DNA of 64,000 nt, from NCBI RefSeq assembly GCF_000155675.2, contig NC_020911.1, positions 4,144,501 to 4,208,500 of the forward strand, written 5' to 3'. Position numbers and translations under genes: made by a program. The notes beneath the pieces were generated by a model, which worked only from the letters and a program-made list of their open reading frames with translations, was not told the DNA's origin and ran no database searches. The stretch comes from Octadecabacter antarcticus 307 (GTDB lineage Bacteria; Pseudomonadota; Alphaproteobacteria; Rhodobacterales; Rhodobacteraceae). Below, one piece after another: positions 18,834-27,795 of this stretch (the stretch's first letter is position 1; each line of letters opens with the position of its first letter).

Positions 18834-20093
18834 ATGAAAGCGAATTTGAAAGGTCTGGTTCTTGCCGGACTGACATCCTCAGCTACGCTCTTTGCGGGCA
18901 CCGCACATGCGGTTGAAATTGAGTACTGGCAATATTTCTTCGGCGCTCGCGTTGATGCTATGGACCAGTTGATCGAAAATTTCGAAGCAGCAAACCCTGA
19001 CATCAACGTGACGATGACGCATTTCCCCTACGCCGATTACCGCACCAAGGTCGCCGCAGCGATCCCCGCAGGTGAAGGCCCCGATGTCGTGCAATTGTTT
19101 TACGGCTGGTTGAACGATTACGTCGAAGCAGAGCTGATCCAGCCCTTGCCATCCGACACGTTCCCAGTTGCGCAGATCGACGCGGACTTCTTCCCGATGG
19201 TGCAAGCCATGAAGGATGGTGACAATTACTGGGCACTGCCAACAGCCGTGCGCAGCCTTGCGTTGTTTTACAACACACGTCTTTTTGCGGCGGCAGGCAT
19301 CGACGGCCCGCCCGCAACACTTGATGAATTGATGGAAACCGCAGCGGCCCTGACCCAGCGTGATGGTGCTGGCAACTTGACCACTGTCGGATTGACCGCA
19401 GGCATGACCGCACAGGATCACCACTGGTGGCGCGAAGTTCTGGTGCGTCAATTCGGCGGCGAACCCTACGTGGATGATTATCGCACGGTGAATTACAATA
19501 CCGAAGCAGGCGTCGCGGCTTTAGATTTCTACACCAACATGTTCCTGAACGAAGATGCTGTCACCTCAATCGGGTTCATGGATGAACCACAGGCCGCGTT
19601 CAAAGCCGGACTTGCGGGCATGCACATCGATGGATCGTTCCGCATCGGCTCACTTGCTGATATTCGGGGCCTCGAATGGGGCGTCGCAGAACTTCCCGCA
19701 GGAATGGACGGCGTGCAGTCGAATTATTCGTCTTACTGGGTCAACGCGATCACAACCAAAGCAGAGGGTGCGAAATATGACGCCGCTGTTTTGTTCATGG
19801 CATATCTGACGTCGGACGAAGCGATGCAAATCTGGCTTGATGTCGTAGGTGAATTGCCCGCGAAACCATCCGTCGGCATGACCGAAGAAAACGCCAATGA
19901 TGACGTCTTCGGGCCGTTCATTCGCGGTCTAGCCTACGCAAACACCACGAAGTTTGTGAATGAAAGTGCCCAGCGTCAGGTTCTGGTTGAAATGGTCGAG
20001 CGCGTGCAGCTGCTCGACATGGATCCAGCCGAAAGCCTTGCAATCGCAGCCGAGGCCGAACAGAAAATCCTCGACGAATACTACGCTGAATAA
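18834..20093 (+). CDS. Sugar ABC transporter substrate-binding protein
   Basis: A 419-residue family-1 extracellular solute-binding protein. Residues 1-26 are a signal peptide (MKANLKGLVLAG...GTAHA), then VEIEYWQYFFGARVDAMDQLIENFEAANPDINV, the usual opening of carbohydrate receptors. Further motifs are GEGPDVVQLFYGWL and YWALPTAVRSLALFYN. A GGGAG ribosome-binding site precedes the ATG. It is the first gene of an operon with two permeases, a lyase, an ATPase and a kinase. A strong hairpin after the stop probably keeps the receptor mRNA more abundant than the permease mRNA. Confidence 0.93.
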   Translation: MKANLKGLVLAGLTSSATLFAGTAHAVEIEYWQYFFGARVDAMDQLIENFEAANPDINVTMTHFPYADYRTKVAAAIPAGEGPDVVQLFYGWLNDYVEAELIQPLPSDTFPVAQIDADFFPMVQAMKDGDNYWALPTAVRSLALFYNTRLFAAAGIDGPPATLDELMETAAALTQRDGAGNLTTVGLTAGMTAQDHHWWREVLVRQFGGEPYVDDYRTVNYNTEAGVAALDFYTNMFLNEDAVTSIGFMDEPQAAFKAGLAGMHIDGSFRIGSLADIRGLEWGVAELPAGMDGVQSNYSSYWVNAITTKAEGAKYDAAVLFMAYLTSDEAMQIWLDVVGELPAKPSVGMTEENANDDVFGPFIRGLAYANTTKFVNESAQRQVLVEMVERVQLLDMDPAESLAIAAEAEQKILDEYYAE

Positions 20094-20105
20094 ATACGAA
20101 CTGCG

Positions 20106-20130
20106 CCGCCCCGACGACAAGTTGGGGCGG
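20106..20130 (+). terminator. Intercistronic hairpin after the receptor gene
   Basis: CCGCCCCGAC pairs with GTTGGGGCGG (10 pairs, one G-T) around a short loop, 13 bp after the receptor stop and before the first permease. There is no T-run, so it looks like an mRNA-stabilising or attenuating stem rather than a full terminator. Confidence 0.65.
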
Positions 20131-20159
20131 TCGCTTTACGCTGCAAACGGGCACATTTC

Positions 20160-21047
20160 ATGTATCGCAATCTGACCATCCGCCAGAAACAAATTGTCTG
20201 GGCTTGGGCCTTTCTGGCGCTGCCCGTTCTGTTTTACACCGTCATCCGGTTCTATCCGACTGGCAACGCGATCCTGATCAGTTTTCAGAACTGGAACCTG
20301 CTCGGCAGTCGCACGTGGGCGGGCCTCGAAAACTACGACAAGCTTTGGAACGATCCGGTGTTCTGGAAGGTTTTTCAGAACACGTTTGTCTACCTCCTGC
20401 TCGGCACGCCCCTCAGCCTCGTGTTGTCGTTCATCATCGCCTACCACCTCGACAAATTGCGCTTCATGCACGGCTTTTTGCGGATGCTGTATTTCTTGCC
20501 GTTCATGACCAGTGCCGTTGCAATGGCGTGGGTCTGGCGCTGGTTCTATCAGGACGTGCCAATCGGGTTGTTCAACAACATCTTGGCCAACTTCGGCATC
20601 CCGCAAATCAAATTCCTGCAATCCACCACCAACGCGCTGCCCGCTGTTCTCGCCCCTGCAGTCTGGGCGGGCCTCGGATTTCAGGTCATCATCTTTATGG
20701 CCGGAATTCGCGCCATCCCGACGAGTTACTACGAGGCCGCCAAAATTGACGGCGTCGGTTGGTTCACCGTTCTGACCCAGATCACAATCCCACTTCTGCG
20801 CCCGACAATCGTGTTCATCGTCGTGTTTTCGTCCATCGGTTTTTTGCGCATTTTCGACCACGTCTTTAACATGACCACCAACAACCCCGGCGGGCCACTG
20901 AACGCCACCAAACCGATCGTGCTGATGATCTATGACACCGCGTTCAACGGCTTTGATATGGGCTATGCGGCCGCCCAAACCGTGGTGCTGTTTACGGTCC
21001 TGTTGGTCGTCTCACTTGTCCAGCTCCGCCTATTGAGGAGCAATTAG
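20160..21047 (+). CDS. Sugar ABC transporter permease (MalF-like)
   Basis: A 295-residue membrane protein with six likely helices, of the MalF/UgpA group. It carries the cytoplasmic EAA loop YYEAAKIDGVGWFTVLTQITIPLLRPTI (from about residue 187) that docks on the ATPase, and the typical DHVFNMTTNNPGGP near the C-terminus. It starts 66 bp after the receptor gene and abuts the second permease. Confidence 0.93.
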   Translation: MYRNLTIRQKQIVWAWAFLALPVLFYTVIRFYPTGNAILISFQNWNLLGSRTWAGLENYDKLWNDPVFWKVFQNTFVYLLLGTPLSLVLSFIIAYHLDKLRFMHGFLRMLYFLPFMTSAVAMAWVWRWFYQDVPIGLFNNILANFGIPQIKFLQSTTNALPAVLAPAVWAGLGFQVIIFMAGIRAIPTSYYEAAKIDGVGWFTVLTQITIPLLRPTIVFIVVFSSIGFLRIFDHVFNMTTNNPGGPLNATKPIVLMIYDTAFNGFDMGYAAAQTVVLFTVLLVVSLVQLRLLRSN

Positions 21048-21929
21048 ATGGTCGCCGCCCCCGATATCCCCCGCGCATCATCGCAAGCCCTGCTCACGGC
21101 GACACCCACCAAACGTCCCCGCAACATGGGTCAGATTATCCGCTGGTTCCTGCTATTCATCGGCGGAATCCTGATGGTCATGCCCATCGCCTATATGATC
21201 TCAACCTCCCTGAAATGGCCGCACGAAGTTTACAACGTCAACCTGATCCCCAAAGATCCGACACTGGATAATTACGCCTATGTCCTCGAAGACGGGCGGT
21301 TCTACTGGTGGTTTGTCAATTCAATGATCATCGCCACGATCACCACAATCTGTAACCTGCTGTTTGACAGCCTTGTAGGCTATACCCTGTGCAAATTCCG
21401 CTTTCCGGGCCGCAAAATTGTCTTCATCGCAATTCTGTCCACCTTAATGATCCCGACCGAAATGCTGGTGATCCCGTGGTATCTAATGTCGCAAACCTTC
21501 GGCTGGCTTGACAGTTATTGGGGCATCATGTTCCCCGGTTTGATGACGGCATTTGGGACATTCTTGATGAAACAATTCTTTGAATCCGTCCCCGATGATT
21601 TCATCGAAGCCGCCCGCATTGATGGCCTGAATGAGCTGCAAATCTGGTGGACCGTCGCAATGCCGCTGGTCAAACCTGCGCTGGCTGCATTGGCTATCTT
21701 TGTGTTCCTTGGCAACTGGACCGCGTTCCTGTGGCCGCTGATCGTCACCAATTCGGTCGACATGTACACGATCCCTGTGGGTCTGTCGGGCTTTGGCGAC
21801 GAAGCGGACGTTGCATGGGAACTCATCATGACAGGCGCTGCAATTTCGACCATTCCAACGCTGGTCGTCTTCCTGATCTTCCAACGCTTCATCATCCGCG
21901 GCGTCGTCATGGCGGGGCTAAAGGGATGA
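21048..21929 (+). CDS. Sugar ABC transporter permease (MalG-like)
   Basis: A 293-residue partner permease of the MalG/UgpE group, with an N-terminal cytoplasmic tail and six helices. The EAA loop is DFIEAARIDGLNELQIWWTVAMPLVKPAL near residue 183, and it ends RFIIRGVVMAGLKG, typical of the group. The ATG directly follows the first permease stop. Its own stop overlaps the lyase start (ATGA at 21926-21929), so the lyase is translationally coupled to the transporter. Confidence 0.93.
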   Translation: MVAAPDIPRASSQALLTATPTKRPRNMGQIIRWFLLFIGGILMVMPIAYMISTSLKWPHEVYNVNLIPKDPTLDNYAYVLEDGRFYWWFVNSMIIATITTICNLLFDSLVGYTLCKFRFPGRKIVFIAILSTLMIPTEMLVIPWYLMSQTFGWLDSYWGIMFPGLMTAFGTFLMKQFFESVPDDFIEAARIDGLNELQIWWTVAMPLVKPALAALAIFVFLGNWTAFLWPLIVTNSVDMYTIPVGLSGFGDEADVAWELIMTGAAISTIPTLVVFLIFQRFIIRGVVMAGLKG

Positions 21930-23404
21930 TAGACAACAGCACATTTCCCGATCCAACCTACAAAACCACCGTCCTTGCACCGCTGTTCGAGGGTGTGAAA
22001 ACCCACTACGCGGGGCATATGGCGGCGATCAATCGCGCCCATCTGGTCATGCTGGTGGAAACCGGCATCCTGCCGCGCGCGGACGGTGCGAAAATCGCGC
22101 AAGCCTTGCACGCGATAGACACTGAAACCGACATCTCTGCGCTCAGCTACACTGGCGAACACGAAGACTACTTCTTCTACGTCGAAGCTGAACTGCGCAC
22201 CCGCTTGGGCGACCTCGGCGGTGCCTTGCACACCGCGCGGTCTCGCAACGATATGGATCACACGTTGTTCAAAATGGCCCTGCGCACCCGCGCTGGAACC
22301 ATGCTGACCCAGATCACGACCCTGACAACCGCGCTGATCGAAAAGGCGCGCGCTGAATCAGCCACCCTCATCGTCGCCTACACGCATGGCCAACCTGCCC
22401 AGCCAACGACGTTCGGCCACTACCTCGCCGCGATGATCGAAGTGTTGAACCGTGATGCGACCCGCCTGTCCGCCGCCATCGACAATCTTGGCCACTGCCC
22501 GATGGGGGCCGCAGCGATTACCACATCCGGCTTTCCAATCGATCGCACCCGCATTGCCGACCTGCTGGGGTTCGACGGCCCACTGGTAAATTCCTACGGC
22601 TGCATCGCGTCGGTGGATTACGTCACCGGACTGTATTCTGCGATCAAACTGGTGTTCCTACATCTGGGCCGCGTCGTCCAAGACCTCGCCTTCTGGTCGA
22701 GCTTTGAGGTTGGCCAGCTTTACGTCCCAAACGCGCTGGTGCAGATCAGTTCGATCATGCCGCAAAAACGCAATCCGGTTCCGATTGAACATATGCGCCA
22801 CCTCGCATCCGTCACCTGCGGGCGCTGTGACATGGTGGTGAACACAATGCACAACACGCCGTTCACCGACATGAACGACAGTGAAGGCGAAGTGCAACAA
22901 GCGGGCTATGCCGCCTTTGATAGTGGTGGGCGCGTGCTTGACCTGCTCCGCGCGTTTCTGCCCGCTTGTTCGATCAATGCGGCCAACGTGCGCCGCAACA
23001 CCGACGCCGCCAGCATCACCATTACGGAACTCGCCGACAGCCTCGTGCGTGACGAAGGCCTGACATTTCGCCAAGCCCATGAAATCGCCGCCCGGATTGC
23101 ACAGTCCTTGAACGGCACTCCACTTTCGGACGGCTTCGACACATTTCGCGCCGCATTCCAGACTGCGACGGGCCGCGCCCCCGCGATGGATGAATCCGCG
23201 TTTCGGACCGCCACCAGCCCCGAAACATTCGTCGCAAGGCGGGACCGGATCGGTGGCCCTGCCCCCGCAGCCCTCGCCAAAGCGCTTACCGACAGTGCAC
23301 ATGATGTGCACACTGTGTGTACGCTGTGTGCCACCCGCATTTTGCGGATTTCTGACGCCGAAAAAACCCGCGACACCGCCTTCGCCCAATTGCAGGAGAC
23401 CTGA
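21926..23404 (+). CDS. Argininosuccinate-lyase-family enzyme in a sugar-uptake operon
   Basis: The true start is the ATG at 21926 (492 residues); an upstream extension to 21647 lies inside the permease. It is an aspartase/fumarase-superfamily lyase closest to argininosuccinate lyase: TARSRNDMDHTLFKM, AYTHGQPAQPTTFGHYL and the signature SSIMPQKRNPVPIEH are all present, including the signature's Ser, Lys and Asn. Such enzymes eliminate fumarate from N-succinyl compounds by C-N cleavage. The context (sugar importer, PfkB kinase, ROK and PIG-L nearby) argues against routine arginine biosynthesis and for catabolism of an imported N-succinyl- or amino-linked compound. EDDS lyase is a known family member with a catabolic role. 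The substrate remains unknown. Confidence 0.82.
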   Translation: MIDNSTFPDPTYKTTVLAPLFEGVKTHYAGHMAAINRAHLVMLVETGILPRADGAKIAQALHAIDTETDISALSYTGEHEDYFFYVEAELRTRLGDLGGALHTARSRNDMDHTLFKMALRTRAGTMLTQITTLTTALIEKARAESATLIVAYTHGQPAQPTTFGHYLAAMIEVLNRDATRLSAAIDNLGHCPMGAAAITTSGFPIDRTRIADLLGFDGPLVNSYGCIASVDYVTGLYSAIKLVFLHLGRVVQDLAFWSSFEVGQLYVPNALVQISSIMPQKRNPVPIEHMRHLASVTCGRCDMVVNTMHNTPFTDMNDSEGEVQQAGYAAFDSGGRVLDLLRAFLPACSINAANVRRNTDAASITITELADSLVRDEGLTFRQAHEIAARIAQSLNGTPLSDGFDTFRAAFQTATGRAPAMDESAFRTATSPETFVARRDRIGGPAPAALAKALTDSAHDVHTVCTLCATRILRISDAEKTRDTAFAQLQET

Positions 23405-23406
23405 CC

Positions 23407-24465
23407 TTGGCCAACCTCGCCCTTCGCCACCTGACAAAATCCTACGGAAAAACTGAGGTGTTGCATGACATCACGCTGGACGTCGCTGACGGCGAATTCG
23501 TGGTCTTTGTCGGTCCGTCAGGCTGCGGCAAATCCACCACCTTGCGGATCATCGCCGGCTTGGAGGAAACCACCACCGGCATCATCGAAATCGGCGGACG
23601 CGAGGTCAACAACCTAGAACCCAAAGAACGCGACATCGCCATGGTGTTCCAGAATTACGCGATCTACCCGCACATGTCGGTGAAGAAAAATATCGCGTTT
23701 GGACTACGGTCTTCCAAGATGCCAAAGGCAAACAAAGAAAAACGAATACAAGAGGTTGCGGGTATCCTTGATATGGTTGACCTGCTTGATCGCAAACCCA
23801 ACCAGCTGTCAGGCGGTCAACGCCAGCGTGTTGCAATCGGGCGCGCCATGGTGCGCAATCCTGCCGTATTTCTGTTTGATGAACCCCTGTCGAACCTCGA
23901 TGCGCAACTGCGCACGCAGATGCGGCTTGAGATCAAAAAGCTGCACCAGCGCGTCGGTAATACCATCGTCTTCGTGACCCATGATCAGGTCGAAGCAATG
24001 ACCATGGCAGACCGGATCGTCATCATGAAAGACGGCTATATTCAACAGGTCGGCACCCCGGCTGAGGTCTTTCATCAACCCGCCAACACATTCGTCGCGC
24101 GCTTTATCGGTGCGCCCTCGATGAACCTGCTGGGCGGCAAAATAACCGGAACGGTCGTAACCCTTGAAAACGGCCAAAACATCAACGTACCAACGCTTAG
24201 CGCGCCGTCTGGCACGGACATTTTGCTCGGCGTTCGTCCCGATGATCTGTATACTGGCAGCTCCAATCCAATCATGACCGGCACCGTCACAGTGCGCGAA
24301 CCGCTTGGCTCCGAAACGCTGATCTACGTCGATACCCCGTCTGGCGAAATCATTGCCAAGGCCGATGGTCGGCACCCACCTGACGTGGGCGAAACAGTGG
24401 AACTTGGCGCTGATCCCGAAAACCTGCACGTTTTTGACACCGCAACCGGTGAGGCGCTGAAGTGA
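23407..24465 (+). CDS. Sugar ABC transporter ATP-binding protein (MsmK/UgpC type)
   Basis: A 352-residue ATPase. It starts with TTG at 23407, directly after the lyase. Walker A GPSGCGKST, signature LSGGQRQRVAIGRAMVR, Walker B VFLFDEPLSNLDA and the H-loop VTHDQVEAM are all intact. The C-terminal third is the OB-fold regulatory domain usual in CUT1 sugar importers (LLGVRPDDLY). It energises the two permeases upstream; its end overlaps the kinase start by 4 bp (GTGA). Confidence 0.94.
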   Translation: MANLALRHLTKSYGKTEVLHDITLDVADGEFVVFVGPSGCGKSTTLRIIAGLEETTTGIIEIGGREVNNLEPKERDIAMVFQNYAIYPHMSVKKNIAFGLRSSKMPKANKEKRIQEVAGILDMVDLLDRKPNQLSGGQRQRVAIGRAMVRNPAVFLFDEPLSNLDAQLRTQMRLEIKKLHQRVGNTIVFVTHDQVEAMTMADRIVIMKDGYIQQVGTPAEVFHQPANTFVARFIGAPSMNLLGGKITGTVVTLENGQNINVPTLSAPSGTDILLGVRPDDLYTGSSNPIMTGTVTVREPLGSETLIYVDTPSGEIIAKADGRHPPDVGETVELGADPENLHVFDTATGEALK

Positions 24466-25319
24466 GGAAACCAATCCTCTGCGCGGGCAGGCTCTATTGC
24501 GATATGGTCTTTGCTGACGCGCCACGGCTGCCAACCCTCGGGACCGAAGTTTTTGCCCCCAACCTGTCGCTTCACGCGGGTGGAGGTGCGTTCATAACAG
24601 GCGCGACCTTGGCGGCCCTCGGTTATCCCGTCCGGCAATTTTCAAACCTTCCCGCGACGCCGTTTGACACCATTGTGCTGGCAGACATGGCCGCGCACGA
24701 CGTTGATGCGACCGCCTGCAAACCAGCCGATAACGGGATTGACCCACAAATTACCGTGGCCATCGCAACCGCAGGCGACCGTGCATTTCTTACCCGCGCC
24801 GCAGGCCAAGCCATTCCAGACTTCAGCGCAATAAACTTCGCTGATTTCGCACATCTTCACATTGGCGAACTGCGCACGTTGCAGGACTCCCCTGCCCTGC
24901 TTGATCATGCGCGCGCGGCGGGACTAACGGTCTCTCTCGACTGTGGCTGGCAGGATTCCTATGATCCCGACGTGACCGCTTTAATCGCCGCTGTGGATGT
25001 TTTTCTCCCAAACGAAAGCGAAATTGCTGCCCTTGCGTTGCTTGGCATACCACAGACCTGCGCGCGCCTCACCGTTGTCAAAAGCGGCCACAAAGGCGCG
25101 CGCGCACGACTGATAGATGACAGCGCGTGGACCAATTGCGCAGTAAAATCCCCCGTGCAGGTACGCGACGCGACTGGTGCGGGCGACGCCTTTAATGCGG
25201 GCTTTTTGTCGCGCTGGTTGGAACATGCCCCGTTGCGAGACTGTCTCGCCAAAGGCAACGCTTGTGGGTCAGCTGCCGTGCAGATCGTAGGTGGAATAGG
25301 CTTCCCTCAGCACGTTTAA
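24462..25319 (+). CDS. PfkB-family carbohydrate kinase
   Basis: A 285-residue ribokinase-like kinase, starting with GTG at 24462 and overlapping the ATPase stop. The PfkB signature DATGAGDAFNAGFLSRWLE near residue 235 contains the catalytic aspartate of GAGD, and LHAGGGAFITGATLAALGYPV near the start is the substrate-side glycine motif. It would phosphorylate the sugar or sugar-like product released inside the cell by the operon enzymes. It is the last gene of the operon and converges on the LacI gene with a 4-bp overlap of ends. Confidence 0.9.
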   Translation: MRKPILCAGRLYCDMVFADAPRLPTLGTEVFAPNLSLHAGGGAFITGATLAALGYPVRQFSNLPATPFDTIVLADMAAHDVDATACKPADNGIDPQITVAIATAGDRAFLTRAAGQAIPDFSAINFADFAHLHIGELRTLQDSPALLDHARAAGLTVSLDCGWQDSYDPDVTALIAAVDVFLPNESEIAALALLGIPQTCARLTVVKSGHKGARARLIDDSAWTNCAVKSPVQVRDATGAGDAFNAGFLSRWLEHAPLRDCLAKGNACGSAAVQIVGGIGFPQHV

Positions 25320-26344
25320 GTATGTGGCGGAGACGTGCTGCCACGAATGACCAAAGAAACGGGTACCACTGCTGCGTGCTCTTTGCCGATCCCATCCGAG
25401 GATTCAATACGCTCCATAAGCATGGTTGCGGCGGTCTCACCGATAAGGTGGCGGTCTTGCCTGATCGATGTAAGCGGCGGGATGAATTGTTCGGCGAGAT
25501 CGATGTCATCAAAACCCATAACCGAGACATCGTCAGGTACTTTGAAGTTATGGCGCACCAATTCAGCGATAAACCCCATCGCCAGTTGGTCAGATGCGCA
25601 AAACACAGCGGTGGGGCGGTCGTTCATCGTGATCCATACCTTTGCTGCACTGCATCCAGCGGCAAGTGAGAAATCACCGGCAATGATCCAGTCCGGTTTT
25701 AAGTCAAGTTTGAGAGCTGCAATTTCAGCGACAAAAGCGTCCTTGCGCGTGTGCATGAGTACGTTGCCTTCGGGGCCGGTCACATGGGCAATCTTGCGAT
25801 GTCCAAGGCTATACAAATGATTCACTGCTGCGCGGGTCCCGCGACGATTTTCACTGCGAACAGAGGGGAAATCTGCGGCATCGACCCATTCGCAGGCGAA
25901 CAGGATGCGTCCCGCCTGTGGTGCATTTTCCAAAGATGCAACGACGTCGGGGCTTAGCCCACCATCCAAAATTATCATTCCATCAGCCCGCGCATCGTCG
26001 AGGTAATCAATCAAGCGTTCGCCACTGTCATGCACCTGTTTGGTGCTGGCGATCAGCATCGAATACCGTTTGCTTGAAAGATGGCGAGAGATGCCTTCAA
26101 GGATCGTTGAAAAGAACGGGTTGGCCAGATCGGGCAGTAAGACCAAAACCGAATGGGACCGTCGTGTACGAAGGTTTCGCGCGGCACGATTGATGCGGTA
26201 ACCAGTCTCGCGGACAGCATCAGAAACGCGGATCTTGGTCGATTCGGATACTACATTGGGGTTTGAAAGAGTGCGCGAAACGGTCGCCGTCGAAACCCCT
26301 GCAACGCGAGCAACGTCTTGAAGTGTTGAAGTTTTCAGTGCCAT
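25316..26344 (-). CDS. LacI-family transcriptional regulator
   Basis: A 342-residue LacI/GalR repressor: N-terminal helix-turn-helix LQDVARVAGVSTATVSRTLSNPNVVSE (residues 8-34) and hinge, then a periplasmic-binding-like sensor domain (VLLPDLANPFFSTILEGI ... VSVMGFDDIDLAEQFIPPLTSIRQD). It is divergent from the sugar operon beginning at 26490, and two matching operator palindromes lie between them, so it very likely represses that operon until the sugar binds. Confidence 0.94.
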   Translation of the reverse strand: MALKTSTLQDVARVAGVSTATVSRTLSNPNVVSESTKIRVSDAVRETGYRINRAARNLRTRRSHSVLVLLPDLANPFFSTILEGISRHLSSKRYSMLIASTKQVHDSGERLIDYLDDARADGMIILDGGLSPDVVASLENAPQAGRILFACEWVDAADFPSVRSENRRGTRAAVNHLYSLGHRKIAHVTGPEGNVLMHTRKDAFVAEIAALKLDLKPDWIIAGDFSLAAGCSAAKVWITMNDRPTAVFCASDQLAMGFIAELVRHNFKVPDDVSVMGFDDIDLAEQFIPPLTSIRQDRHLIGETAATMLMERIESSDGIGKEHAAVVPVSLVIRGSTSPPHT

Positions 26345-26370
26345 GACGCCCCATTTTCAGTTGGGTCAGA

Positions 26371-26384
26371 TGTAATCGATTACA
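26371..26384. promoter_or_regulatory. LacI-type operator 1
   Basis: Perfect 14-bp palindrome TGTAATCGATTACA, 27 bp upstream of the lacI-family start. The central CG and the length are typical of LacI/GalR operators. A TTGACA box follows at 26392-26397. Confidence 0.8.
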
Positions 26385-26420
26385 TAAACTGTTGACAAGC
26401 CCATCGTCGGCAATGCCTTA

Positions 26421-26434
26421 TGTAATCGATTGCA
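26421..26434. promoter_or_regulatory. LacI-type operator 2
   Basis: TGTAATCGATTGCA, one mismatch from operator 1 and 50 bp away centre to centre, about five helical turns. It sits downstream of the TTGACA box where the -10 region of the ABC promoter would be, a suitable place for repression, with possible looping between the two sites. Confidence 0.75.
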
Positions 26435-26489
26435 GAGGCGGCAATCGCAAAACCATTGGCGGAAACCCGCGTTTTCTGGGAGGAAAATA

Positions 26490-27719
26490 ATGTCTAAAAC
26501 CTTGAAGTCCCTATTGGTAGGGACCGCACTCACGGTTGCATCTGCGTCCCAAGCGATAGAATTGGAAGTTACACATTGGTGGACATCTGGCGGCGAAGCG
26601 GCTGCTGTGACTAAGTTTGCTGAAGCATGGAATGCGACCGGCAACACATGGCTTGATGGTGCGATTGCAGGTTCCGGCGGAACAGCGCGCCCAATCATTA
26701 TTTCGCGCATTATTGGTGGAGACCCGATGGCAGCAACTCAAATGAACCATGGACGGCAAGCCGAAGAGCTAATTGAAGCTGGTCTGCTGCTCGATCTGAG
26801 CGAAGTCGCAGAAGCGGGTGGCTGGGCCGATATCGTCAACCCATCCTCATTGCTTGAGGGCTGCACATTGGACGGCAAGATCTATTGCGTTCCGGTGAAT
26901 ATCCACTCCGGTCAATGGATGTGGCTGTCGCACGCAGCATACGAAAATGCTGGCTTGGACGTGCCAGCGGACTGGAACGAATTCGTAGATTCTGCAGGTG
27001 AATTGCGGGCCGCAGGCACATTGCCGCTAGCGATGGGTCAGCAGGGCTGGCAGCAAAACCTCGCGTTTGGCGCGATCACTATTGCCGTCGCTGGTACAGA
27101 AGCCTGGCGCGAAGTGACGGTTAACAAAAACGCGGACGTGGCACGTGGGCCAGAATTCACCGCAGTGTTTGACGCCATGGTAAATGCACGCGAACTCGCG
27201 TCTGGGTCTAACGTACAGGACTGGAACCAAGCGACCAATATGGTCATCACGGGTACCGCTGGCGCGCAGCTCATGGGTGACTGGGCACAGGGTGAATTCG
27301 CAGTTGCTGGACAGGTAGAAGGGGTCGATTATTCCTGCCTGCCGGGTCTGGGTCTGAATGACGTTTTGGACACCGGTGGTGACGCGTTCTATTTCCCCGT
27401 CAACGATGATCCGGAAATCACAGCAGCACAGCTTGAACTGGCCGCGTTACTGATCTCTCCAGAAGTTCAAGTTTCATTCAACCTTGCCAAAGGATCGCTG
27501 CCTGTGCGCGGCGACATCGATATGTCGGCTGCAAACGGTTGCATGCAAAAAGGTCTGGAAATCTTGGCGAGCGGCGGCGTTCTGCCATCAGGCGACCAGT
27601 CCTTGTCCGCAGATACGCAAACACAGATCGAAGATCTGATGGCACAGTTTTGGTCCGGCGATATGCCTGCAGCAGACGCACAAGAAAGCTATGCTGAACT
27701 AATCGAAAAGGCTGACTAA
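26490..27719 (+). CDS. Sugar ABC transporter substrate-binding protein (GtsA-like)
   Basis: A 409-residue receptor. The start at 26490 has a GGGAGG site and gives a signal peptide (MSKTLKSLLVGTALTVASASQA) before IELEVTHWWTSGGEAAAV, the hallmark of glucose/mannose-type (GtsA) receptors. The ORF open from 26430 is not needed. It includes CTLDGKIYCVPVNIHSGQWMWLSH and GDWAQGEFAV, also typical. It is the first gene of the LacI-controlled operon, followed by a GC-rich hairpin. Confidence 0.92.
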   Translation: MSKTLKSLLVGTALTVASASQAIELEVTHWWTSGGEAAAVTKFAEAWNATGNTWLDGAIAGSGGTARPIIISRIIGGDPMAATQMNHGRQAEELIEAGLLLDLSEVAEAGGWADIVNPSSLLEGCTLDGKIYCVPVNIHSGQWMWLSHAAYENAGLDVPADWNEFVDSAGELRAAGTLPLAMGQQGWQQNLAFGAITIAVAGTEAWREVTVNKNADVARGPEFTAVFDAMVNARELASGSNVQDWNQATNMVITGTAGAQLMGDWAQGEFAVAGQVEGVDYSCLPGLGLNDVLDTGGDAFYFPVNDDPEITAAQLELAALLISPEVQVSFNLAKGSLPVRGDIDMSAANGCMQKGLEILASGGVLPSGDQSLSADTQTQIEDLMAQFWSGDMPAADAQESYAELIEKAD

Positions 27720-27731
27720 TTAACGATTTAA

Positions 27732-27751
27732 CCCGGCGGCACCCCGCCGGG
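27732..27751 (+). terminator. Intercistronic hairpin after the receptor gene
   Basis: Perfect 8-bp stem CCCGGCGG / CCGCCGGG with a 4-nt loop, 12 bp after the receptor stop and without a T-run. As in the other ABC operon here, it probably raises receptor mRNA relative to the permeases. Confidence 0.65.
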
Positions 27752-27795
27752 CCATTCCTTATTCTAGACATTCCTTTATTTTTGGAGCCGACACG

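Noticed and set aside
21647..21925. Possible N-terminal extension of the lyase (frame open from 21647).
   Set aside because: It lies wholly inside the permease gene in another frame, and the ATG at 21926 overlapping the permease stop gives the family N-terminus.
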